Part shown: positions 36,908 to 45,838 of the stretch, piece by piece | How positions within the stretch are numbered: position 1 is the first letter of the stretch | How the letters are laid out: every line of letters begins with the position of its first letter | From: Nostoc linckia FACHB-104 | GTDB lineage: Bacteria; Cyanobacteriota; Cyanobacteriia; Cyanobacteriales; Nostocaceae | Assembly (NCBI RefSeq): GCF_014696615.1 | Contig: NZ_JACJQJ010000002.1 | Location: 124,001 to 188,000 of the forward strand | Reading direction: 5' to 3' | DNA: 64,000 bases | Notes under the pieces: generated by a model | Databases searched by the model: none | Seen by the model: the letters and a program-made list of their open reading frames with translations, nothing else | What the model was told of the DNA's origin: nothing | Translations under genes and position numbers: made by a program

Positions 36908-37279
36908 TTAGCGGCGGTATTCTTCATCCGCAGGATCGCCATAGGGGTCTTCGCTAGCTGGGCGGACATCGCCAAACGCTTGGTCAGCAGGGTCGCCGTA
37001 GGGGTCTTGGCTGGCGGGGATGGCATTACCGTAAACATCACCGGGGTCGCCGTAGGGGTCTTGACTAGCAGGGATGGCGTTACCGTAAACATCAGCAGGG
37101 TCGCCATAAGGGTCTTGGCTAGCAGGGATGGCGTTACCGTAAACATCCTGGTCTGCGGGATCGCCATAGGGATCTTCGCTGGCTGGACGAACATCGCGAT
37201 CGCGGTAATCTTCTTCAGCTTGTTTGTCGTTATTCCCTAAGAACAAATCCCTCGCTTTGCGGAAAAAATCATCTACCAT
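36908..37279 (-). CDS. Tandem-repeat protein with PASxDPYGDPA units
   Basis: The 123-residue protein starts with a conserved-looking, charged N-terminal segment (MVDDFFRKARDLFLGNNDKQAEEDYRDRDV). Five copies of PAS(E/Q)DPYGDP(A/G) follow, three of them preceded by VYGNAI. It is strongly acidic, has no cysteine and no signal peptide. I know of no assigned function; similar cyanobacterial proteins are sometimes misnamed IF-2. The DNA repeats closely match, so copy number may vary between strains. It is minus-strand, 93 bp from a lipoprotein gene with the same direction. Confidence 0.72.
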   Translation of the reverse strand: MVDDFFRKARDLFLGNNDKQAEEDYRDRDVRPASEDPYGDPADQDVYGNAIPASQDPYGDPADVYGNAIPASQDPYGDPGDVYGNAIPASQDPYGDPADQAFGDVRPASEDPYGDPADEEYRR

Positions 37280-37372
37280 GATCTATGTCCTGATTAATTT
37301 CGTGGATTCCACGTGCGCGACAGGCGTTATCCTTCGGGAAACCGCTGTTATTTGCACACACGTTTCAGTTAT

Positions 37373-37867
37373 CTAAAATGCTGGTGCTTCGGTTGCACCA
37401 CCGATGCCTGTTAAATCTCGACCTGTGGATCGCCCGTTATAGCCTTGAAAGTCGCGGTATCTTTGTGCATCGGATTCAGGAACTCGAATTCCTTCGGATG
37501 GTGGAGTTACCCAGTGAGCGCGGTGTTCAGCATCGCGGTAGTAAACACGCCCATTCTTAGAAAGATAATACTTACCCTGCGCTCCTTCTTGTGAAGCATT
37601 TTTATGCTGATTGTAGAGGTAGTAAAGCGCTGCTGCTCCTGCCAAAATTGCTACTTTCTGTCCTGTACCTAGCCCCTTCTTAGCTTGGGGTTGGTTTGTA
37701 GTGTTGCGATCGCTCACTGTTCTACCAGCCGTGTCATCAACTGGTGGGGGAACTGAAGCGTTGCGAGAACCGCCACAGCTAGTCAGCACGGGTACTATTA
37801 GTAATGCTGACAGACAAATTGCCAGCAGACGCGAAACCCATTTACGCTCTTTGTATGTTGTGTTCAT
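37373..37867 (-). CDS. Putative lipoprotein of unknown function
   Basis: The 164-residue protein has a lipoprotein signal peptide: basic start, hydrophobic LLAICLSALLIVPVLTSCGG with lipobox LTSC at about residues 28-31. A Pro/Asn/Thr-rich linker follows, then a second hydrophobic stretch (VAILAGAAALYYLYN) and a soluble tail 'YYLSKNGRVYYRDAEHRAHWVTPPSEGIRVPESDAQRYRDFQGY'. It is likely attached to the envelope. It precedes the PASxDPYGDPA protein gene and may be cotranscribed with it. No family name is recognised. Confidence 0.7.
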   Translation of the reverse strand: MNTTYKERKWVSRLLAICLSALLIVPVLTSCGGSRNASVPPPVDDTAGRTVSDRNTTNQPQAKKGLGTGQKVAILAGAAALYYLYNQHKNASQEGAQGKYYLSKNGRVYYRDAEHRAHWVTPPSEGIRVPESDAQRYRDFQGYNGRSTGRDLTGIGGATEAPAF

Positions 37868-38354
37868 CGTTTTTTATGACCTGCATTTGCTCAAGCCGTG
37901 CTGTTGCAAAATACAGAATTAGAATTCCAAGTACTTTTTCTGAAATCGAAAAAATATTGGTAGCTCATTCACAACAGCACAAGTAAAGCGTTTCACTGTT
38001 ATGGTGATGCAGATTTACAAGTATTCCATCCCGCCTTTGAAATAAACCGCATTCATCCCTAGGTAATATGTTGGGAATTAACCAACTAGCTTCAGCTTTG
38101 GAGATGCGATCGCTATTTTTAGCGCACAGACTTTATACCACTCACTGCCTATAAGCTGTAAAAATCTACAAATCTAATTTGTGTTTGTTTACTTACTAAG
38201 CATTATTACTTAATAAAAATTTTAGTATCTATTTTAATTTGACGAATGCAGGAATTATGCAAAACTTTTCAGCAATTTTTCCGTGCTTTCTAAGTAGGCA
38301 ATGTAAAAAACTTAAAATTATCATGGTGTAAGCAAGTTAAATAGGCTACACAAA
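37868..38354. promoter_or_regulatory. Divergent intergenic region, no gene seen
   Basis: An AT-rich region between the lipoprotein gene (minus) and the three-gene cassette (plus). It must hold the cassette promoter. One GCGATCGC-type octamer is present near 38107; no operator was recognised. Confidence 0.4.
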
Positions 38355-39032
38355 ATGGGTACAAATAAGAATAATTTCCAGGCTGCGAATCAAACTAAAA
38401 CTCGTCTGCTGTTAGCGTTATGGGATTTGGGAGGAACGCAGCAAGAAGTAACAAAAGGTTTACTAGCCAAGAGAATTGTACCCAAGGGTAAGAAGGTAGC
38501 AGATTATCAAATCATATTTGAGGAATTGCAGCAACAAGGAGCGATCGCAATTTCCAAAAAGGGATACTCTTTAGCATCTCCCAAGGGTTTAGAGGTATTG
38601 GGCGAGGGTTTGAAAGATAGCAATTTTAAGTTTGAAGGAACAATGGTTGCTACTTGGGCTGCAAATGCGTTGGTGCGGTGGATTAATCAGATAAATGTGG
38701 CAGTAGCTAGTACATCTGCATCAGTAAAAGGTAAAACGAGAGATGCGATCGCATCTTACGAAGAGTTCAAGCCAGTGGCGTTGGAAGTCTACGACAAGCT
38801 GAACTATGAATACAACTTTAATCATCTAGTGCCAATTTACCGGATTAGGAGAGCAATAGGCGATCGGGTGAGTCGTACAGAGTTTAATGATTGGCTATTG
38901 GAAACCCAAGCTGACGACATTTTACAACTGCAAGGCGGAACTGTAGAAGATAATGCACGTGACAAAATCGAAGATTCCATTACTACAGAACTCAATGGAT
39001 TACGCTGCTATGCCAAACGCCTGAAACCTTAA
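38355..39032 (+). CDS. Winged-helix-like protein, first gene of the ATPase/nuclease cassette
   Basis: The 225-residue protein has no recognised name. Residues about 14-75 (TKTRLLLALWDLGGTQQEVTKGLLAKRI...YQIIFEELQQQGAIAISKKGYSLASPKGLEVL) look like a winged helix: helical start, putative recognition helix, and a β-wing containing KKGYSL. The C-terminal half is helical, with 'YNFNHLVPIYRIRRAIGDRVSRTEFNDWLLETQADDILQLQGG', possibly a second winged helix. It is followed 41 bp later by the ATPase gene on the same strand. DNA binding or adaptor function is inferred from fold and context only. Confidence 0.7.
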   Translation: MGTNKNNFQAANQTKTRLLLALWDLGGTQQEVTKGLLAKRIVPKGKKVADYQIIFEELQQQGAIAISKKGYSLASPKGLEVLGEGLKDSNFKFEGTMVATWAANALVRWINQINVAVASTSASVKGKTRDAIASYEEFKPVALEVYDKLNYEYNFNHLVPIYRIRRAIGDRVSRTEFNDWLLETQADDILQLQGGTVEDNARDKIEDSITTELNGLRCYAKRLKP

Positions 39033-39073
39033 AATTCTTCCTCCGACTCTTCACTCATTAACCCCATAGAATT

Positions 39074-40981
39074 ATGATTACTCAAACATCTACCATTGAT
39101 GAACTGATTAAAAAACAAAACCCATTTGCAGGGCATCTGGTTGTTAAACCGCAGCAAATATGGGGTAAAAGTTTTCCTGATGTACCCTCAATTAATTCTC
39201 ATGCATCTAATGCAGTATTTGATGCTGTTGAAAAAATTCGTCAAGGGCAGCGTACAACTGCGGGGATAACTATTGTTGCAGAAAGAGGACTAGGTAAAAG
39301 CCATATTATTAGTCGAATTCGCCATCGGTTACAGGCAGAAGGCGGTAGCTTATTTATCTACATGAGTAGATATGACAACTTAAATCAAATTCAGTATGAA
39401 TTATTGCAAAGTGTTGCTTCTAGCCTGAGAGTATTTAATAGCCAAAATGTGATGCAGTGGCAAGAAATTGCAACATCTTTAATTAACGAAGCAAAGCAGT
39501 GGAACTACACACCACAACAATATATTACTAGTCTTTATCCAGCTTGGCTAAATAAATACTCAAACAACTTTGTTGAACAATTGACAAAAATTGTTCTGCC
39601 AATAATACCTGAAATTCACAACCCTTATATAGTTCAAGCAATTTTATGGACACTTTCTCCAGCCCATCTAAATTATGCAAATTGCTGGCTATCAGGTTTA
39701 GAAATAACCCTAGAAGATGCTAACTCAATGGGTTTGCCTAATCTAAAAAAAGAGGATAGAGAGACTGAATCATTACGTAATGTTCGCCAAATTCTAGATA
39801 TCACTAGCCGTTATAAGGTTCCAGTACTTTGCTTTGATGAATTAGATAATGCAGATGTTGCAGATAATGGTTTAACAACAGCACAAGTTATCGGAACCTT
39901 AGTTAAGGATCTATACAATAATCTCAAACGAGGTATCTTCCTACTGGCAATGTATCCTGAGACTTGGAATGAGCAAATCAGGTTTTTGCCACAAGCCGAG
40001 GCAGCAATTGATAGATTAGTCAGTGAACAAGCCGATAGACAACCACTAGAATTAAAATATCTTAATTCTGATGATATTATTGCTATTATCCAAAAATGGT
40101 TACAAGAATTTTATGAGGAAAATCAAATAGCTCCTCCTCATAATCTTTACCCATTTGATGAAAATAAACTTAGAGAATTTGGAAAAGGAAAACCTACTAC
40201 CAGAGTCGTTTTAAATTGGTGTGCAGATAATTTTCAGAATAGTCCTCCACCGCCACCACCACTGCCTCTTGGTGGTGAAAAACCTCCAGATCATGAAAAA
40301 CAGGTTGAAATATTTTACAAAGAAGAATTAGTAAATGCTAATGAAGCTATTTATGAAATTTTAGAAGATGAGGTAGTAATTTCCGATGCTCTTCGACTTT
40401 CCATCTATAGCTTAATAGGGGAAACTATAGACGGTGTAACAATTGAATCACTTGAATCAGTGGAGCCTATCGCCGCAAATAATGGATTTATGGATTTTAA
40501 AATTATCTGCAAAACTCTTGGTAAAAAGAAAAAAGAGAGGATTGGAGTAGATGTAGTTCAGAAAGATGGTGCGAATGTAACTGCTGCATTGAAAAGACTC
40601 ATTGAATACGAAACATTTAACTTAACTCGTGGCTGCTTAGTTCGCTCAAATATTATTAATGCTGGTGCAACAGTAGCTAAAGACAAATTGAGACTACTGT
40701 TGGACAAGAAAAAGGGCGGAAAGTGGGTAGCACTACAAAGCGAAGATATCCTACCTCTTGTAGCTATCTCATGGGTTTACTGGGGTAGTGAAGACTACGG
40801 TATTACAGATGAGAAAGATATTCTAGGTTTTCAGGAACAAGTTTTGGATTTTCTCAAAGAGAGAAAGATAGCAATAAATAATCCTCTCATTCGAGAAATT
40901 ATCAGTCCTCCTTCTTATGATCATTGGGTTGATAATGAATTTCCTATAGCAATTCCTCAACCTATTGCTAATGCTGAGTAA
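39074..40981 (+). CDS. AAA-type ATPase, second gene of the cassette
   Basis: The 635-residue ATPase has Walker A VAERGLGKSH (K75) and Walker B VLCFDELDN (D255, E256), followed by 'TAQVIGTLVKDLYNNLKRGIFLLAMYPETWNEQ', a sensor-like helix/strand. This resembles ORC/Cdc6- or BrxC-like P-loop proteins more than helicases. A Pro-rich linker (residues 391-396 and onward) separates a C-terminal domain with 'FMDFKIICKTLGKKKKERIGVDVVQKDG'. That pattern of strands and charges recalls a degenerate nuclease-like or RecB-like fold (speculative). The 41-bp and 29-bp gaps to its neighbours imply one transcript. Confidence 0.8.
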   Translation: MITQTSTIDELIKKQNPFAGHLVVKPQQIWGKSFPDVPSINSHASNAVFDAVEKIRQGQRTTAGITIVAERGLGKSHIISRIRHRLQAEGGSLFIYMSRYDNLNQIQYELLQSVASSLRVFNSQNVMQWQEIATSLINEAKQWNYTPQQYITSLYPAWLNKYSNNFVEQLTKIVLPIIPEIHNPYIVQAILWTLSPAHLNYANCWLSGLEITLEDANSMGLPNLKKEDRETESLRNVRQILDITSRYKVPVLCFDELDNADVADNGLTTAQVIGTLVKDLYNNLKRGIFLLAMYPETWNEQIRFLPQAEAAIDRLVSEQADRQPLELKYLNSDDIIAIIQKWLQEFYEENQIAPPHNLYPFDENKLREFGKGKPTTRVVLNWCADNFQNSPPPPPPLPLGGEKPPDHEKQVEIFYKEELVNANEAIYEILEDEVVISDALRLSIYSLIGETIDGVTIESLESVEPIAANNGFMDFKIICKTLGKKKKERIGVDVVQKDGANVTAALKRLIEYETFNLTRGCLVRSNIINAGATVAKDKLRLLLDKKKGGKWVALQSEDILPLVAISWVYWGSEDYGITDEKDILGFQEQVLDFLKERKIAINNPLIREIISPPSYDHWVDNEFPIAIPQPIANAE

Positions 40982-41010
40982 CATTAATATAAACCTATAG
41001 CTAAATAGTA

Positions 41011-42474
41011 ATGAATCAGCTGTTTTCACTACCAACAGCGCTGTGTCTACCCGTCCCTGATATTGAAGCATTAATACAGGGGCGAACAATTGCAGCTATG
41101 CCCAGAATGTTTCTTCGTCCTGGGCAAAGATTTGCAATTTATCCCCTGGATACTTCAACTAATCTGCTTTCAATTGAGCAATACTACCGTGCAAATTTTT
41201 TACCTATTGCTCAAACTACTATCAAACAAGTTAATTCTGAGACAGTTTCAATTAAAGTTTGGGCTAAATGCGAAGTTTGCCAAATTCTGGATAAAACTAA
41301 ATCTTTAGATGTTTTATCTCAGTTAACAATATGGAGACCAGAAGCTTTTGAGGCAATAATACAGAAACAACAGAATATTTTTCTTGCTTACTTGCGAGTT
41401 TATCATTTACCTGAAATATGCCAAGTTACAGCTAATCCAAACATTCAAGACAAAATAGGTAAGTTTGTTAGTTTATCTAATATTTCTGGGTCTGAAGCTA
41501 AACCTATATTAAGCGATCGCAACTTCGCCCAACGCAAACGCCAATTAGAACAGCTAGAACCCCCACTGCATCCTGAATTGGAAGAATTGCAGAGTTCGCT
41601 CGCATCCCTAACCATTAGCCAAACGGAAGCGAAACAATTAGACGACGATATCAAAGTATTTTTGGGTTGGAGTCGTGACAAGCTAATTAAGCAACCCGAT
41701 CCAAATTTAGCTTGGATAAATGATATTGCAAAATTGGGCGATCGCAGCATCGAAAAAGATGAGAAAAAAAGCAATTATCAAGCTGGTACAGATTTTGAAA
41801 ACATCGCACGTCAAAGTCTAGAGTTTTTAGGCTTCAACATTGAAAGTGCTTTCAAAGGTGGTGCTGGAGGCTTAGATTTATATTGTTCAAAACCTTATCC
41901 TATTGTTTGCGAGTGTAAAGCGGGTAGGCTTATTCCTAGCGGTACAGTTGAGGAGTTAATTAAGCTAGGCGGAATGCATTTAGGTACTGATCAATTTCTT
42001 GATTCAGCAAAATTAGTAATTGGCCCAGGTAATCCATCAGCGGATATACTAAAAGCCGCACAAAAATGGAAAGTAAGTATTATTAATGCTATGACTCTAC
42101 AAAAGCTAGTTGAATTCAAAGCAAAATATCCAGGTGCTATTGATTTAGTAGAATTAAAGCAATATCTAGAACCTGGGCAAATTGACTATAAAATTGATGA
42201 ATATATTGAAAAAGTTTCCAAAGAAATTAGCTTGCGATCGCACATCGTTCAGCTTGTCAAAAATTATCTACAAAACTCAGGTATAGAATCTGCTGGTGTC
42301 GATAGTTTACATGGTGCGTATTTTGGCTCAAATCCACCACAGCCACTAAAAACTCAAGAGATGCACGAAATTCTGATTGAACTTTCTTCACCTTTAACAG
42401 GCTATTTAGGGCGAGAAAAAGGAAGTGATTGGAGGAGCGATCGCTTTTATTACCTACGCGACTTATCCCTTTAA
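41011..42474 (+). CDS. DUF1802-like protein fused to a PD-(D/E)XK nuclease domain
   Basis: The 487-residue protein has an N-terminal ~170-residue region like DUF1802 (LPVPDIEALIQGRTIAAMPRMFLRPGQRF...LTIWRPEAFEAIIQKQ). A helical linker follows, then a restriction-endonuclease-like domain: GTDFENIARQSLEFLGF (helix with Glu), GGLDLYCSKPYPIVCECKAG with D289, E301 and K303 in the order D-x11-E-x-K, and a trailing helix TVEELIKLGG. The C-terminal ~90 residues form another small domain. The intact catalytic triad predicts a DNA-cutting enzyme. As third gene of the cassette it is the likely effector. Confidence 0.82.
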   Translation: MNQLFSLPTALCLPVPDIEALIQGRTIAAMPRMFLRPGQRFAIYPLDTSTNLLSIEQYYRANFLPIAQTTIKQVNSETVSIKVWAKCEVCQILDKTKSLDVLSQLTIWRPEAFEAIIQKQQNIFLAYLRVYHLPEICQVTANPNIQDKIGKFVSLSNISGSEAKPILSDRNFAQRKRQLEQLEPPLHPELEELQSSLASLTISQTEAKQLDDDIKVFLGWSRDKLIKQPDPNLAWINDIAKLGDRSIEKDEKKSNYQAGTDFENIARQSLEFLGFNIESAFKGGAGGLDLYCSKPYPIVCECKAGRLIPSGTVEELIKLGGMHLGTDQFLDSAKLVIGPGNPSADILKAAQKWKVSIINAMTLQKLVEFKAKYPGAIDLVELKQYLEPGQIDYKIDEYIEKVSKEISLRSHIVQLVKNYLQNSGIESAGVDSLHGAYFGSNPPQPLKTQEMHEILIELSSPLTGYLGREKGSDWRSDRFYYLRDLSL

Positions 42475-42535
42475 TTCTCTTATCTTCGTGTCCTTTGCGC
42501 CTTTGCGGTTCGTTTAAAAAAGTGCGTATATATAA

Positions 42536-42562
42536 AAATACCTCCATATTCTGGAGGTATTT
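42536..42562 (+). terminator. Strong hairpin terminator after the nuclease cassette
   Basis: A 10-bp stem AAATACCTCC/GGAGGTATTT with loop ATATTCT is followed by CTTTGTTT. It lies 61 bp past the nuclease stop codon. On the other strand the hairpin is followed by T5 and could also end opcA transcripts, so it may be bidirectional. Confidence 0.75.
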
Positions 42563-42715
42563 CTTTGTTTAGGGAAACTCCCCTAAACCTAGTTCAGCAG
42601 GTGCAAATCAAGAAATCATGTCAATTACCTAAAAGCCTTGATATACAATTTTTTTGACTTTTGAGTACAGACGCGATTAATCACGTCTCCGACTTTTGAC
42701 TTCCACGCAACGGTG

Positions 42716-44086
42716 CTAACTTTTCCCTGCTAACTTCAATACTTTTGCTGTTACTCCCAGGCTGTCTTCAAAAAGTGACTCATGTCCCCAGCGCTGTACC
42801 TGCTGACTCAGCAAGGCTTCTGCTTTTTGTTCTGACAGTGAACTGACTTGTTGGAACAAACCAGCCGACTGGGCCCCACCGTGGGTTTCCATCCGCATAC
42901 AACCGCCAGTTTCGGAACAAATCACTGTACCGCAGTCAGCTTGAGGATTAGTAGAACTTAAGCGTAGGGCAATTAAATCGCCAGCTACTTCACCCACATC
43001 CGCAACTGGAACCCCTGCTAATTCAGCTTCCACTTGCTTTTGGTCGTTGGTGACAAAGTGAATTTTGCCTATCTCATAGTCTCCGCTTTCTTTTTGATAG
43101 GAAACCGGTAGCCATTGTAATCGACTAGCTAGCCAACCCAAAAACAGCAATGCTTGTGTGGGGTTACCTTTTTCGTAGTCAATGTTAACTCGGTCAATTT
43201 CTTTCAACGCCGCGCAACGATTAGGTGAGTCATAAGCTTGCGCTGTTAATTCTTGCCATGCTGACAAACGCCGCCAGTTCAAATCTGCTAAAGGTACGCC
43301 TGTGTCTACCAATTCTTGCAAACTCAGCAAATCACTTTCTGGCTCGTTAAAATTACAAGAATCAACGATGACATTATTACAGATTGCCGCCAGTTTCTTG
43401 AATAAAGAATTGTTGGGATCTGGTGTTGCTTTCCACCACAAAAACTTAGGCAAACCACCAATCAACAAAGCTGGAATCATCCCGCCTATCCGTTCCAAGG
43501 CGCTAGCAGTTCCAGACAAAGTGATATATTCGCAACAAATGAGTGTACTTGAAGATTGCTTTTGAATTGGGCAATAAGCAGAAACTTGCGCTTTCACCCC
43601 TTCATCCTCTCCCGCAATGGGAAACAAAGCAATAATTCGGCACGGGTTCCGAATAGCAATTTCATCAGCAATTCTAGGGCTAGCTGTGTCTGCATAAGAA
43701 ACTGCACCATCTCCAGCAGATCCGCGCTGACCTTTGGCGAATTGTTCGCGCAATACAGCCAGGGTTTCAGGGGTAGCGGTTCCGGTTTCTGGCAGTTCAA
43801 ATTTGCGCTGTACATCCCGCAGTGCTGCTTGGGTCTGAGGCCCTAAAATGCCATCAATCGGCCCATTGTAAAAGCCTAAAGTTGCCAAAAGATACTGGGT
43901 TTCTTCTGGTTCGTACACAACTAAAGTAAAAGTCGTAGCGCGAGTTGCTGCAGGTAAGGCACCATCATCACCAGCGATCCCGTAACTTTGCCAAATTTGA
44001 TTTAATTCCGCTTCAATTTCTGTGAGCGAAATATCCTTTGGTGCTTGCAGTGAAAAAATCGTAGGAGCTTGAGAAGTCATAGTCAA
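42716..44086 (-). CDS. opcA: Glucose-6-phosphate dehydrogenase assembly/activator protein OpcA
   Basis: OpcA activates and links thioredoxin control to glucose-6-phosphate dehydrogenase in cyanobacteria. The 456-residue protein shows OpcA blocks such as 'ALLIGGLPKFLWWKATPDPN' and 'ADLNWRRLSAWQELTAQAYDSP'. Between them and the N-terminus, residues about 57-110 (TQYLLATLGFYNGPIDGILGPQTQAALRDVQRKFELPETGT) are a peptidoglycan-binding-like repeat, embedded in a cytoplasmic regulator. It is the last gene of fbp-tal-zwf-opcA, 96 bp after zwf. That operon supplies NADPH in the dark and in heterocysts. Confidence 0.94.
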   Translation of the reverse strand: MTMTSQAPTIFSLQAPKDISLTEIEAELNQIWQSYGIAGDDGALPAATRATTFTLVVYEPEETQYLLATLGFYNGPIDGILGPQTQAALRDVQRKFELPETGTATPETLAVLREQFAKGQRGSAGDGAVSYADTASPRIADEIAIRNPCRIIALFPIAGEDEGVKAQVSAYCPIQKQSSSTLICCEYITLSGTASALERIGGMIPALLIGGLPKFLWWKATPDPNNSLFKKLAAICNNVIVDSCNFNEPESDLLSLQELVDTGVPLADLNWRRLSAWQELTAQAYDSPNRCAALKEIDRVNIDYEKGNPTQALLFLGWLASRLQWLPVSYQKESGDYEIGKIHFVTNDQKQVEAELAGVPVADVGEVAGDLIALRLSSTNPQADCGTVICSETGGCMRMETHGGAQSAGLFQQVSSLSEQKAEALLSQQVQRWGHESLFEDSLGVTAKVLKLAGKS

Positions 44087-44149
44087 TTTTGGGGTTTGTC
44101 ATTTGTTCTTGGTCATTTGTCCTTGGTCATTTGTCATTGAGGTTTTACT

Positions 44150-44177
44150 AATGACGAATGACGAATGACGAATGACT
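44150..44177. repeat. (AATGACG) heptamer repeat, 4 copies
   Basis: Three AATGACG units and one AATGACT lie in the zwf-opcA gap. Together with TTTGTCATT-type units on their left they could fold back on each other in the zwf-opcA mRNA. Confidence 0.75.
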
Positions 44178-44182
44178 AATTT

Positions 44183-45712
44183 TTAGAGTCTGCGCCAGCG
44201 ACGACCATCTTGATTAATCAAGAATTCCGCTTCTGCTGGTTCCCAAGTACCTGCTTCGTACTGAGGAATGGTATTTGGATCTGCGGGTGCATCCCAAACG
44301 GAAAGGGCTGGTGTCACTACCTGCCAAGCTGCTTCTACTTCATCTGCTCTGGTGAACAATGTTTGGTCACCCATCATACAATCAAGGAAAAGGCGATCGT
44401 AAGCATCAGAAGTTGCTTGAATACCAAAGGAACCATAGCTAAAGTCCATGTCAACGGAACGGGTGCGGAATTCTGCCCCAGGCATCTTGACATCAAAACG
44501 CAGGGAAATTCCTTCGTTCGGTTGAATCCGCATTGCTAAAACATTGGCATTTCTTTGTTGTGCGGCAGATTGGAACATCCGAGAAGGCACATCCCGGAAG
44601 TGAATCGCAATCTCACTGACTTTTTTCGGCATCCGTTTGCCGGTACGCAGGTAGAAGGGTACGCCTTGCCAGCGCCAGTTATCGACTAAAAACTTCATTG
44701 CCACATAGGTGGGTGTTGTGGAGTTGGGATCTACCCCTGGTTCTTCTCTATACCCAGGCACAGGTTGACCTTTCATCCACCCAGCGCTGTATTGTCCTCT
44801 AACTGCGGCACGAGATAAGTTATTTACTTCTGCCAAACGCGTAGCTTGTAGCACCTTAACTTTTTCTGTACGGATGCTGTCAGCATCCATTGCGTTTGGT
44901 GCTTCCATCGCAGTTAAGCAATACAGTTGCATCAAGTGGTTTTGCAACATATCCCGCAACGCCCCAGCTTTTTCATAGTAGCCAGCGCGGTCTTCAACTC
45001 CTACGGTTTCTGCCACGGTAATTTGCACGTGGTCAACAAACTGACGATTCCACAAAGGTTCAAAAATCGCATTGGCAAAGCGAAATACCAATAAATTTTG
45101 AACAGTTTCTTTCCCTAAATAGTGGTCAATCCGATAAACTTGGTTTTCTTTGCAGAATTTCTGCACCACTTTATTAAGGCTTTTAGCAGAAGCTAAGTCT
45201 CTACCAAAGGGTTTTTCAATGACTAGACGGTGTTTGTAGGGATCGTCTAGCATTCCTGCTCCCCCTAGTTGCTTAATCGCTTCCGGAAAGAAGTTAGGAG
45301 CGACAGAAAGGTAGAACATCCGGTTTCCCCTTGTTCCCCGTTTCTCGTCTAATTCGCTCAATAAATTTTTGAGTTTTTGGTAGCTTTCTGGGTTATCTAT
45401 ATCTCCAGGGCAATAGAACAGACCTTGAGAGAAATCTTGCCAGAGTTCTCCTAGTTCGACATCACTATGAGCCTCTTCCATCCCCTTCTGCATTTGTTCG
45501 CGGAAGTATTCATGGCTCCACTCGCGACGCGCCACACCCACAATGGTGATTTCTGGGGGAATACGCCGTTCCCGCCGCAATTTAAAAAGTGCGGGTACGA
45601 GTTTGCGCCAGGTAAGGTCACCGGAAGCGCCAAAAATAACTATAATCTGGGGTTCGGGCATCCCTTGCTGTTGCAGACCAACGCGCAGGGGATTTTCTAA
45701 GAGACTGACCAT
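44183..45712 (-). CDS. zwf: Glucose-6-phosphate 1-dehydrogenase
   Basis: Zwf oxidises glucose-6-phosphate to 6-phosphogluconolactone with NADP, the first step of the oxidative pentose phosphate pathway. The 509-residue protein has the NADP motif [13 protein letters not shown] (about 25-37), the substrate/catalytic motif RIDHYLGKE near residue 190 and the catalytic KPFGRD. The start is placed at [13 protein letters not shown] (45712), the usual cyanobacterial N-terminus. It sits between tal and opcA in the OPP cluster. Confidence 0.97.
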   Translation of the reverse strand: MVSLLENPLRVGLQQQGMPEPQIIVIFGASGDLTWRKLVPALFKLRRERRIPPEITIVGVARREWSHEYFREQMQKGMEEAHSDVELGELWQDFSQGLFYCPGDIDNPESYQKLKNLLSELDEKRGTRGNRMFYLSVAPNFFPEAIKQLGGAGMLDDPYKHRLVIEKPFGRDLASAKSLNKVVQKFCKENQVYRIDHYLGKETVQNLLVFRFANAIFEPLWNRQFVDHVQITVAETVGVEDRAGYYEKAGALRDMLQNHLMQLYCLTAMEAPNAMDADSIRTEKVKVLQATRLAEVNNLSRAAVRGQYSAGWMKGQPVPGYREEPGVDPNSTTPTYVAMKFLVDNWRWQGVPFYLRTGKRMPKKVSEIAIHFRDVPSRMFQSAAQQRNANVLAMRIQPNEGISLRFDVKMPGAEFRTRSVDMDFSYGSFGIQATSDAYDRLFLDCMMGDQTLFTRADEVEAAWQVVTPALSVWDAPADPNTIPQYEAGTWEPAEAEFLINQDGRRWRRL

Positions 45713-45838
45713 AGGAATTTGCAATTTGAGGTTTGAGATTTGGGATGTTAGGAAGGGGAAAAGGGGAAGGGTGAAGGGGAAAAGGGGGATTGGTTAATTT
45801 TCCCTAGTCCCCAGTCCCTAGCCCCTAGTCCCTAGTCC

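Noticed and set aside
36902-37240. Open frame opposite the PASxDPYGDP repeat protein
   Set aside because: It is a shadow caused by the repeat's period; the minus-strand frame has the conserved N-terminus.
38355-42474. BREX, Dnd/Ssp or DISARM system
   Set aside because: The ATPase recalls BrxC loosely, but no methyltransferase, PglZ-type phosphatase, helicase or sulphur-transfer gene is present.
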